A program made the translations under genes and the position numbers. Of a stretch of DNA of 38,134 bases, positions 9,278 to 15,677 are shown in pieces. Under the pieces are notes generated by a model. The model had not been told where the DNA came from. It saw only the letters and a list, made by a program, of their open reading frames with translations, and did no database searches. The number at the start of each line of letters is the position of its first letter. The first letter of the stretch is position 1. Source of the DNA: Candidatus Aminicenantota bacterium (lineage in GTDB: Bacteria > Acidobacteriota > Aminicenantia > Aminicenantales > Saccharicenantaceae). The stretch is from NCBI GenBank assembly GCA_026393975.1, contig JAPKZD010000015.1, forward strand, positions 62,640-100,773. The letters run 5' to 3'.

Positions 9278-9838
9278 ATGAAGAACGTCAAAAAGGTTCT
9301 CGCGGCCTTCCTCATCCTGGCCCTCGGACCATGCCTGTTCGCGGCCTCGGCCGCAGACCTCCGGAAACTCTATGACCCGGTCATCAAGAAAGTGGCCGGG
9401 AAATATCGGATCGACCCGGCGCTCGTCCACATCATCATCAGGGCCGAATCGAACTACGACAGTTTCGCCATTTCGGAGAAAGGGGCGATGGGCCTGATGC
9501 AGCTGATGCCCGCCACGGCCAAGCAGTACGGGGTGAATAACATTTTCGACTCGTCCCAGAATATCGAAGGCGGCATCCGCTACATCGGGGATTTAGTCAG
9601 ACTCTACGACGGCCAGACCCGGCTCGTCCTCGCGGCCTATAACGCAGGACAGGAGGCGGTCAGGAAGTACAAGGGTATCCCGCCCTATCCGGAGACAAGA
9701 GCCTATATCGCCGGGATCATGAAGAACTACAAGAAGCCCTCGGTCTTGGCGAAAAACCCCGTTTTCATGGGCCGGGATGCCTCCGGGCGGATGCTCCTGA
9801 CGAACGACCCCCGGCTCGTCGAGAAAAAGAAAGACTGA
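9278..9838 (+). CDS. Secreted lytic transglycosylase (SLT domain)
   Basis: 186 aa with an N-terminal signal peptide (lysines, then LAAFLILALGPCLFAASA, about residues 8-26). A single Slt70-like catalytic domain follows. The catalytic glutamate is Glu57 in the IIIRAESNYD motif, followed by GAMGLMQLMPATA and LAAYNAGQEAV, all diagnostic of family 1 transglycosylases (MltC/MltE/Slt type). The enzyme cleaves peptidoglycan to 1,6-anhydromuropeptides in the periplasm, for remodelling or insertion of wall-spanning machines. A Cys within the signal sequence (GPCLFA) does not match a lipobox, so a lipoprotein is unlikely. It is monocistronic and converges on the minus-strand lipid kinase gene. Confidence 0.9.
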   Translation: MKNVKKVLAAFLILALGPCLFAASAADLRKLYDPVIKKVAGKYRIDPALVHIIIRAESNYDSFAISEKGAMGLMQLMPATAKQYGVNNIFDSSQNIEGGIRYIGDLVRLYDGQTRLVLAAYNAGQEAVRKYKGIPPYPETRAYIAGIMKNYKKPSVLAKNPVFMGRDASGRMLLTNDPRLVEKKKD

Positions 9839-9840
9839 CG

Positions 9841-9869
9841 CCCTCTCCGCCGCGGGCGGGGAAAGGGAG
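9841..9869. terminator. Hairpin between convergent genes, possible bidirectional terminator
   Basis: CCCTCTCCGCC and GGCGGGGAAAGGG form an imperfect GC-rich stem around a GCG loop just after the transglycosylase stop and before the lipid kinase stop. No U-tract follows, so intrinsic termination is uncertain. Confidence 0.35.
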
Positions 9870-9871
9870 CG

Positions 9872-10816
9872 TCAGCGGACGGACTGGAGGAAACCCTTGA
9901 TCAGCAGGTTCCGGGGGAGAATTTCAAACGTCGCCGGGAGCCGGCCGAGCTGATCCCCGTCGAGCTCGAGCAGGACATCCTCGCCCTCATCCGGCCAGGC
10001 CTCGATCCGCCGGCCCCTGACGACCGTGACCTTCGGATGGGTGATGTGGCTGCCGTTCATGAGCTTCCAACCGTGGCGGCAGAATTCGAGGAATTTGAAC
10101 CCCTTGACGAGGACGGCGTCGAAGAGCCCGTCGTCCAGCCGGGCGTCCGGCGCGACCTTCATGCCCTTGCCGAAGATCTTGCCGTTGGCCACGGCGCCGA
10201 TGAGATATTCGCCTTCCGGCAGGTCTTCTCCGTCCACCCGGATCCTGACGCGCTTGTTCTTGTACTGGACCATCGTCGTCACCAGGCAGCGGACGTAGGA
10301 AGAGGCCTTGCGCTGGAGACGCCGCTCGGCGACCCGGCGAACGACCTCGCCGCCCAGCCCGAAATCGGCGACGTTGAGGAAAAAACGGTCTTCCTCGCCG
10401 CCGGCATTCGACCGGTAGCGGACCTTGCCCACGTCCATCAGCACGGACGGGGCTTGCGTGATGACCTTCAGGGCATCCTTCAGCCCGGCCGGGATGTTCA
10501 GGCTTTTGATGAGGTCGCAGCCGGTTCCGGAGGGGACGACGCCGAGCGTCGCGTCCGGGTTGATGATACGGTGGTCCTCGAAAAAGCCGTTGGCGATCTC
10601 GTTCATCGTCCCGTCCCCGCCCACGCCGATGACGAGTTCGGTCCCATCCTTGATGGCCTGCCGGGCGAGGTCGGTGGCGTGCAGCGGCTTCTCCGTGAAC
10701 TCGAACTTGAACTCCCGGATAAAGCTCTTCAGTCCGTCGCGGATCTCCCCCCAGCGTTTCCGCGTCCGGCCCCGGTTCGATTCGGGGTTGACAATGACCT
10801 GTGTTTTAAGCCGCAT
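9872..10816 (-). CDS. Diacylglycerol/sphingoid-type lipid kinase (DagK/YegS family)
   Basis: 314 aa soluble lipid kinase of the DAGK_cat superfamily, which phosphorylates diacylglycerol or related lipids to feed them back into phospholipid synthesis. The family hallmarks are the N-terminal VIVNPESNRGR, the nucleotide-binding GGDGTMNE (66-73), PSGTGCD (96-101) and the FGLGGEVV and AVANGKIFGKGMKVAPDA segments of the C-terminal domain. The ATG at 10816 overlaps the stop of the upstream membrane-protein gene by 11 bp, so the two are translationally coupled. The exact lipid substrate cannot be read from sequence; YegS-like and DgkB-like enzymes share these motifs. Confidence 0.9.
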   Translation of the reverse strand: MRLKTQVIVNPESNRGRTRKRWGEIRDGLKSFIREFKFEFTEKPLHATDLARQAIKDGTELVIGVGGDGTMNEIANGFFEDHRIINPDATLGVVPSGTGCDLIKSLNIPAGLKDALKVITQAPSVLMDVGKVRYRSNAGGEEDRFFLNVADFGLGGEVVRRVAERRLQRKASSYVRCLVTTMVQYKNKRVRIRVDGEDLPEGEYLIGAVANGKIFGKGMKVAPDARLDDGLFDAVLVKGFKFLEFCRHGWKLMNGSHITHPKVTVVRGRRIEAWPDEGEDVLLELDGDQLGRLPATFEILPRNLLIKGFLQSVR

Positions 10817-11327
10817 CGCCGGATCCCTGTGGGGCCGAGGGCGGCGCGGCCTGGCGCTTTTTCTTCGCGAAGAGGGAAACGCCGATGATCCCGCCGAGGA
10901 CGCCCACGATCGTAAAAACCGCGGCCGAGAGGAACAAGCTCAGGAGGAACCAACCCGGCGACAGAATGCCCGAGCCGCTGTCGAGGAAACCATTCAGGTT
11001 CGAAGGCATGTCGGTGCCGAGCTCGGAGACCTTGCCCATCACCCGGCGGGCCAGCTCCATGTTGAAGGGCCGGAGGGGGATGGCCATGAGGGCGTTGACG
11101 ATGGCGGCCACGATCCCGGTCAGGGCGCCGACGATGGCCCCGTCGCCGGAGGTCAGGACGCCGCCCGCGCTCTTCGCCAGGAGGTTCACGGCCAGCGCGG
11201 CGCCGCCGACGATCCAGAGGCAGCAGAGGCAGTTGCCGGCGCTGACGAAGGGGAGGCCCGACAGGACGCCGGCAATGGCGCCGGCGATGAGGGCGGGACG
11301 GAGGTACTCGGGCTTCTGCGGGTTCAT
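10806..11327 (-). CDS. Small integral membrane protein of unknown function
   Basis: 173 aa that I do not assign to a named family. It has about four hydrophobic segments (roughly residues 12-30, 33-52, 63-83 and 122-150) rich in Gly and Ala. A CLCC cluster lies at the start of the second segment, after GLPFVSAGN. The C-terminus is a short basic then Ala/Pro/Ser-rich tail, probably cytoplasmic. AAGGAGG sits just before the ATG. A TTGAAA-N18-TAGAAT promoter is present upstream. It overlaps the lipid kinase gene by 11 bp, hinting at a shared membrane-lipid role, but that is inference from position only. Confidence 0.75.
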   Translation of the reverse strand: MNPQKPEYLRPALIAGAIAGVLSGLPFVSAGNCLCCLWIVGGAALAVNLLAKSAGGVLTSGDGAIVGALTGIVAAIVNALMAIPLRPFNMELARRVMGKVSELGTDMPSNLNGFLDSGSGILSPGWFLLSLFLSAAVFTIVGVLGGIIGVSLFAKKKRQAAPPSAPQGSGDAA

Positions 11328-11351
11328 GGCGCCTCCTTTAGCGGCTGGGCC

Positions 11352-11882
11352 CTATTCTACGTTGTTTACCCGGATTTTTTCAAGTGCCCGGGCGGCGGCC
11401 CTTCTCCGCTTCGCGAGGAGGAGGTCGGCGAGGCCGGTCACGAAAAAGAAGGGCAGGATCGTCCCCCAAACGACCCCGGTGACGAAACGGACCCGTATGG
11501 GGCTCGCCCAGATCCCCAAAATGCCCGCCGCCCCGTCGACGGCCATCGGCAGGGTCAGAAGCAGGAAAATGCGGGCGGAAGGGAGTTCGAGCTTCGAGAA
11601 ACCGCGGACAAAAGGATAGAGAACGAGTCCGGCCGCGAATCCTGTGTAGATCCCCAGGCAACGTCCGCAGACGGCGAGCGGATGGCCATGGAATGTGAAA
11701 CACCTCCCCGGGACCTGGTGGCAGATGGGCGAAAACGCGGCATAAATGAGGCGGGCGGCCCCGTCCGCCCCCCGGCCGGCGAGGACGGGGGCCAGGAAAA
11801 TGGCCGAGAGCCAGATCGCGGTGCCGGCGACGGTCAGGAGATATACGGCGAGTACTGTCCGGGATATTCCAGGGCGCGACAT
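11352..11882 (-). CDS. DUF2085 family membrane protein
   Basis: 176 aa with four to five hydrophobic segments. It carries the DUF2085 signature: FSPICHQVPGRCFTFHGHPLAVCGRCLGIYTG (about residues 50-81, read in two overlapping parts: SPICHQVPGRCF and GHPLAVCGRCLGIYTG). The conserved Cys and His residues suggest metal or heme binding at the membrane face, but no function is established for the family. The ATG is only 7 bp after a TACAAT -10-like hexamer (minus strand, 11895-11890) with no ribosome-binding site between, so the mRNA may be leaderless. It ends 24 bp before the next minus-strand gene, which has its own promoter. Confidence 0.82.
   Translation of the reverse strand: MSRPGISRTVLAVYLLTVAGTAIWLSAIFLAPVLAGRGADGAARLIYAAFSPICHQVPGRCFTFHGHPLAVCGRCLGIYTGFAAGLVLYPFVRGFSKLELPSARIFLLLTLPMAVDGAAGILGIWASPIRVRFVTGVVWGTILPFFFVTGLADLLLAKRRRAAARALEKIRVNNVE
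11354..11383 (-). promoter_or_regulatory. Promoter for the membrane protein-lipid kinase pair
   Basis: On the minus strand, TTGAAA (11383-11378), 18-bp spacer and TAGAAT (11359-11354) lie inside the 3' end of the DUF2085 gene, 27 bp before the ATG at 11327. AAGGAGG lies between. Confidence 0.5.
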
Positions 11883-11889
11883 GCGCCGT

Positions 11890-11895
11890 ATTGTA
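11890..11895 (-). promoter_or_regulatory. -10 element TACAAT implying a leaderless DUF2085 mRNA
   Basis: TACAAT on the minus strand lies 7 bp before the ATG at 11882. A good -35 at 16-18 bp is not visible. Confidence 0.35.
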
Positions 11896-11957
11896 GCACG
11901 GAACCCGGGACCCGGCGATGCCGGAGAATTTCAGATTGACCCGTTCGCCGAGCTAAG

Positions 11958-12079
11958 CCCCGCCTTTCAAGGCGGGGATGAGAAGCGAGGCCCCGGTCTT
12001 GTTAGGACCGGGACTGCCGGTTTCCAGCACCGGCACTGCAAAGCCGGTGGGAAGCCCTGCCCCGGCATTCATGCCGGGG
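11958..12079. repeat. Structured intergenic repeat, locus A (four hairpins)
   Basis: Four GC-rich hairpins stand in a row. A1 is CCCCGCCTT-TC-AAGGCGGGG (11958-11977). A2 pairs CCCGGTC with GACCGGG (11992-12012). A3 is a 37-bp core (12014-12050) in which GCCGGT, ACCGGC and GCCGGT can pair in two mutually exclusive ways. A4 is CCCCGGCAT-TC-ATGCCGGGG (12060-12079). A1 and A4 share a 9-bp stem with a 2-nt loop. The A3 core recurs on the opposite strand at 22930-22966 with one mismatch, as does the linker TGGGAAGCCC. The end hairpins resemble subterminal hairpins of IS200/IS605-type elements or REP sequences, but no transposase or TnpB gene is present. Confidence 0.75.
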
Positions 12080-12089
12080 AGTTTAGGGA

Positions 12090-12119
12090 TTGACAGGAGA
12101 GGGCGTCCTTGGGTAAATT
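12090..12119 (+). promoter_or_regulatory. Promoter for the protease-fold/TPR gene
   Basis: TTGACA (12090-12095), 18-bp spacer, TAAATT (12114-12119). It begins 10 bp after hairpin A4. AGGAGG at 12153-12158 is the ribosome site for the ATG at 12164. Confidence 0.55.
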
Positions 12120-12163
12120 AGGGCTATCCGAGCTGCGCAATTTCCGTTGGATAGGAGGACGCG

Positions 12164-13996
12164 ATGACCGGATTCCGGAAGGGTACCCTGGTTCTGATCT
12201 GCTCGATCATCTTGGCCTCGTCTTGGGCCTTCTGCCAGACCGAGGAGGCGAACAACATCCTGGGGCAGGCCGGCGGAGGCGTGCTGACGATCATCGGCTA
12301 CGGTGCCGACAAGGCCGAGATCATCAAGGGATCGGCCTTGGCCCTGGCCGAGGACGTGGTCGTTACGGCCTATCACGTCATCGCCCAGGCGTTCGATGTC
12401 GAAGCCGTCAACGTCAAGGGGAAGAAGATCAAGATCGAGGGCATTCTCGGCGTCGACAAGGCCCGTGACATCGCGCTCCTCAAGCTGAAAGGCAAGGTCC
12501 AGGCCCTGCCCATCGGCACGATCGACAACTTGGCCGCGGGCGCGCGCATCTTCGCCTTGGGCTCCAACGAGTCGGGCCAGATCGTCATCTCCGAAGGCAC
12601 CTTGCGCCGGACCGTGGACCTCGACGGCGCAGTCAAGATCCTCGAGATCACGCTGTCCGCCCCGGAACAGTTCCGCGGCGGGCCGGTCCTCGACGTCAAC
12701 GGCCAGCTCGTCGGGATGCTCCTCGTCATGGAGCGGTCGCTCAAGTTCGGGCTTCCCATCGGGGCCCTGGTGAGCGTCCCCCGGACGGGGAAGGTCGTCG
12801 AATTCAAGTCCTGGACCCGGGAGAATTATTTCGAGACGATCGAAGGGAATGTCTTCGCGGGGCGGGCGGCGGCGGCCCTGGACGAACAGCTGACGGCCCG
12901 GCTCTACCTGGAGAAGGCGGTCAAGCTCAACCCCTCCTATCTCGATGGATATGTGAAACTCGCCGATATCTACGCCAATCAGCGCGATTACACCGCGGCC
13001 GCCGCGGCCTACAAGAAAGTGACCGAGCTCGACGCCTCGCGGGCCGACGCCTTTTACGGGATGGGCTCCGTCCTGATGAGACAGACGAAGTTCAAGGAAG
13101 CGGTCGAAGCCTTGGAAAAAGCCATCGCCTTGAACGTCGCCAACAAGGAGGTCCAGTTCGACCTCGGGACGGCCTACGAGGAGCTCCAGGAGTTCGATAA
13201 GGCCGCGGGGGCCTACGAGAAGTTCATCGCCCTCGCCCCGGCCGTCACATGGACCGCCTACCAGCGCCTGGGGATCTGCCGAACGAAGCTCGGGCAATTC
13301 GATGCGGCCATCGCCGCCTTCCTCGAGGCCCAGAAAGCTCAGCCCAAGGACCTCAAGGTCAATTTCAGCCTGGCCGAGACCTACGAGAAGGCCGGCCAGC
13401 TCGAGAAGGCCGAGGCCGTTTACAACATCCTGGCCGAAATCAATCCGGCCGAGGCCAAGACCTACCACCGCCAGTCATTCCGGATTTACGACGTTGCCGG
13501 GAATTACGAGCGAGCCATCACGCCGGCCAAGAAAGTCATCGACCTCGAACCGAAGAACGAGACGAATTATTACTACCTCGGGCTGACGTATTTCAAGCTC
13601 CAGAAGTACGACGAGGCCATCGCCGCTTTTCAGCAGGGTCTGGCCGTCAAGCCGGATTTCGCCCACGCCTGGTTCCAGATCGGCTCCGCTTATTTCAACC
13701 TTAAAAAATTCAAAGAGGCTGCGGCGGCCTACAAGAAATACACCGAGTTCAGCCCGGACGACCCGTCGGGCTGGCTGAGCATCGGCGTTTGCTACATGCA
13801 GCTCAAGGACCACGAATCCGCCCTGGAGCCGATGAAGAAAAGCGTCGAGCTGAAGCCGGACAACGCGGTCGCCCAATTCAACTTGGCCATCATCTACATC
13901 AACCTCAAGGACAACTTCAGCGCCAAGGAGATCTACAACAAGCTCGTCACCCTGGATCCAACCCTCGCGGAAAAGCTGAAAAAATACCTCCGCTGA
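12164..13996 (+). CDS. Exported trypsin-fold (pseudo)protease fused to a TPR array
   Basis: 610 aa. A signal peptide (about residues 5-24, LVLICSIILASSWAFC) precedes a chymotrypsin/HtrA-like domain (about 35-215). It keeps the catalytic His (H71 in TAYHVI) and Asp (D102 in ARDIALLKL). The position of the nucleophile reads EQFRGGPVLD instead of the usual GNSGGP, so Ser is replaced by Arg171. The domain is therefore probably inactive and may act as a binding module. The rest (about 235-610) is a run of about ten tetratricopeptide repeats with the usual A/Y/A/P pattern (for example YYLGLTYFKLQKYDEAIAAF), suited to protein-protein contacts in the periplasm. AGGAGG precedes the ATG. No PDZ domain is seen. 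It is monocistronic. Partner unknown. Confidence 0.85.
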   Translation: MTGFRKGTLVLICSIILASSWAFCQTEEANNILGQAGGGVLTIIGYGADKAEIIKGSALALAEDVVVTAYHVIAQAFDVEAVNVKGKKIKIEGILGVDKARDIALLKLKGKVQALPIGTIDNLAAGARIFALGSNESGQIVISEGTLRRTVDLDGAVKILEITLSAPEQFRGGPVLDVNGQLVGMLLVMERSLKFGLPIGALVSVPRTGKVVEFKSWTRENYFETIEGNVFAGRAAAALDEQLTARLYLEKAVKLNPSYLDGYVKLADIYANQRDYTAAAAAYKKVTELDASRADAFYGMGSVLMRQTKFKEAVEALEKAIALNVANKEVQFDLGTAYEELQEFDKAAGAYEKFIALAPAVTWTAYQRLGICRTKLGQFDAAIAAFLEAQKAQPKDLKVNFSLAETYEKAGQLEKAEAVYNILAEINPAEAKTYHRQSFRIYDVAGNYERAITPAKKVIDLEPKNETNYYYLGLTYFKLQKYDEAIAAFQQGLAVKPDFAHAWFQIGSAYFNLKKFKEAAAAYKKYTEFSPDDPSGWLSIGVCYMQLKDHESALEPMKKSVELKPDNAVAQFNLAIIYINLKDNFSAKEIYNKLVTLDPTLAEKLKKYLR

Positions 13997-14014
13997 GGGG
14001 CGTCCGTCCGGAAA

Positions 14015-14043
14015 TTGACAGGGCCGGACTTCGGGCCTAGAAT
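14015..14043 (+). promoter_or_regulatory. Strong sigma70 promoter for tRNA-Leu and tig
   Basis: TTGACA (14015-14020), exactly 17 bp, TAGAAT (14038-14043). Transcription would start near 14050, about 95 nt before the tRNA. Confidence 0.7.
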
Positions 14044-14145
14044 GGACGTCCGGCCGGCGGCTCCGCGACCCCCGCATGCGAGGGGAGGCCTCGGCGTTTC
14101 ATCCTCGCATCGTGTTCATTCGACAAGAGATGGGCCGAGAAGAAA

Positions 14146-14230
14146 GGGCAGACGGCGGAATTGGCAGACGCGCTAGGCTTAGGACCTAGTTCCTGATGAA
14201 GGAGTGCGGGTTCGAGTCCCGCTCTGCCTA
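14146..14230 (+). tRNA. tRNA-Leu (anticodon UAG)
   Basis: 85 nt folding as a class II tRNA. The acceptor stem is GGGCAGA/TCTGCCT with a G-U first pair. The D arm is GCG/CGC around AATTGGCAG. The anticodon stem CTAGG/CCTAG holds loop CTTAGGA, giving anticodon TAG at 14180-14182. A long variable arm (TTCCT-GATG-AAGGA) follows. The T arm is GCGGG-TTCGAGT-CCCGC and the discriminator is A14230. CCA is not encoded. The long variable arm and A73 fit tRNA-Leu; it reads CUA and, by wobble, other CUN codons. It lies 44 bp before tig, downstream of a single strong promoter, so it may be processed from a tRNA-mRNA precursor. Confidence 0.95.
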
Positions 14231-14274
14231 CTGATGTCCGGTACCAAGATCCACGGAGAAGAAGAGAAGAAGAA

Positions 14275-15549
14275 ATGAACGCACCAGGAAGACAGAGTCG
14301 CCTCACGGATGTCAGCCCGAGCCGCAAGGAGATCGAGCTCGAGATCCCTCCCGAAGAGGTCCGGAAGGAATACGAGAAGATCCTCGGCGAATACGCCGGC
14401 AAGGTCAAGCTCTCCGGTTTCCGCAAGGGTCACGCGCCCCGGGATATGGTCCGCAGTCTCTTCGAACACGATATTAAGCACGACGTCTACGATTCCCTCA
14501 TCCCCCGCGTCCTCGAAGAGGAACTGCGGGGACTTCGGCTGAACCCCGTCAACATACCGGTCCTCCGGGACCTGAAGCACGAGGAGGGACAGCCCCTGCG
14601 GTGCACGGCCGCCTTTGAGGTCCTCCCGGAATTCGAGCTTCCCGACTACCGGACGATCCAGGTCCCCGAGCGGACACCCGAGGTCGGCGAAGAGGACGTC
14701 GACAAGGTCCTCGAGGACATCCGGGCGAGGGCCGCCGAGTACGTGCCCGTCGAGGGCAGGGGAGTGGGGGACGGGGACTATGCCGTGGTCGAGATGCAGG
14801 GTCGGGACCGGCGGACGAATCGCTTTCTGCCCGTCGAGAAGGCCGTCGTTCTGGCCGGGCACGCCGAGAACGAGCCCGCCCTGAACGAAAAGATCAAGGG
14901 CATGAAGACGGGCGAGGAGGGCGCCTTCGAGGTCTCGTATCCGAAGGACCACCCCAACCGGCGCGTGGCCGGGAAGGACATCGCCTACAGCCTCAAGGTC
15001 CGGGAGGTCAAGGAGAAAAAGGTCCCCGAGCTCAACGATGAGTTTGCCCGGACGGTCGGATCTCCCGAAGGCCTCAAGGACCTCCGCGAGAAAGTCCGCA
15101 AGGAGCTCGTGGAGGCCCGGGAGAAGGCCGGGCGGAACGAAACGGCCACCGCGGTCCTGGCCGAGGTCGCCAAGCGGGTTTCCCTGGAATTGCCCGAATC
15201 CGTGGTCGAGCAGGAATCCCTGGCCGTCCTGAAGCGGTTCCTTTCCGCTTCCCGGGACCGGCGGATCGCCCCGGACGCCCTCGAGGGGCTGAAGGCCCAG
15301 GCCCGGCGCCAGGCAGAAGATCACCTGAAAAACCACCTGATCCTCGAGAAGATCGCCAAAAAAGAGGATTTCGGGGTCACCGAGGAGGAGATCCAGGCGG
15401 AAATCCGGGACCTGGCCCAGGCCAATCACGTCTCTGAAGCCTACTTGACGGACATGCTCAAACGGGAGGACCGCCGGGAGGAGCTCGTCGAGACCCTCCT
15501 CTTCCGGAAGACGGTTGACTTTCTGGTGAAAACGGCTATAATTAGTTGA
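14275..15549 (+). CDS. tig: Trigger factor, ribosome-associated chaperone/PPIase
   Basis: 424 aa. It binds nascent chains at the ribosome exit tunnel. The ribosome-docking signature GFRKGHAPRDMV (about 48-59) is intact in the N-terminal domain. An FKBP-like prolyl isomerase domain follows (about 155-245, VGDGDYAVVEMQGR to SYPKDHPNRRVAGKD). The C-terminal helical cradle runs to residue 424. The ATG is preceded by purine-rich GGAGAAGAAGAG, which serves as ribosome site. The 3' end contains the promoter of lon. In many bacteria clpP and clpX lie between tig and lon; here they are absent and lon follows directly. Confidence 0.95.
   Translation: MNAPGRQSRLTDVSPSRKEIELEIPPEEVRKEYEKILGEYAGKVKLSGFRKGHAPRDMVRSLFEHDIKHDVYDSLIPRVLEEELRGLRLNPVNIPVLRDLKHEEGQPLRCTAAFEVLPEFELPDYRTIQVPERTPEVGEEDVDKVLEDIRARAAEYVPVEGRGVGDGDYAVVEMQGRDRRTNRFLPVEKAVVLAGHAENEPALNEKIKGMKTGEEGAFEVSYPKDHPNRRVAGKDIAYSLKVREVKEKKVPELNDEFARTVGSPEGLKDLREKVRKELVEAREKAGRNETATAVLAEVAKRVSLELPESVVEQESLAVLKRFLSASRDRRIAPDALEGLKAQARRQAEDHLKNHLILEKIAKKEDFGVTEEEIQAEIRDLAQANHVSEAYLTDMLKREDRREELVETLLFRKTVDFLVKTAIIS
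15515..15542 (+). promoter_or_regulatory. Promoter for lon inside the 3' end of tig
   Basis: TTGACT (15515-15520), 16-bp spacer, perfect TATAAT (15537-15542). The predicted start is about 130 nt before the lon ATG. Confidence 0.65.
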
Positions 15550-15558
15550 CCTAGGTCA
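15547..15558. promoter_or_regulatory. 12-bp palindrome TGACCTAGGTCA at the lon transcription start
   Basis: A perfect palindrome begins 4 bp after the TATAAT box, overlapping the predicted start site and the tig stop codon. The position suits a repressor operator. It does not match CIRCE or CtsR sequences I know. Confidence 0.45.
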
Positions 15559-15677
15559 CATGCTCACGGCTCCCCAGAGCGCGTCAGATCACCGATAAAA
15601 CGGCTCAATTCTCGATGCCGCGTGAGCCGCGCACGGTTAAGCCGGCCGGGGGCCCCAGCGGGCCCGGAGTGTAAACC
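15559..15677 (+). promoter_or_regulatory. Structured 5' leader of lon
   Basis: The leader contains GCTCACG near its start and CGTGAGC about 50 nt later, which can pair, followed by a GC-rich GGGCCCC-AGC-GGGCCC hairpin just upstream of the GGAG ribosome site (15666-15669). Such a fold could control ribosome access, for instance with temperature, but no known thermometer family is recognised. Confidence 0.3.
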
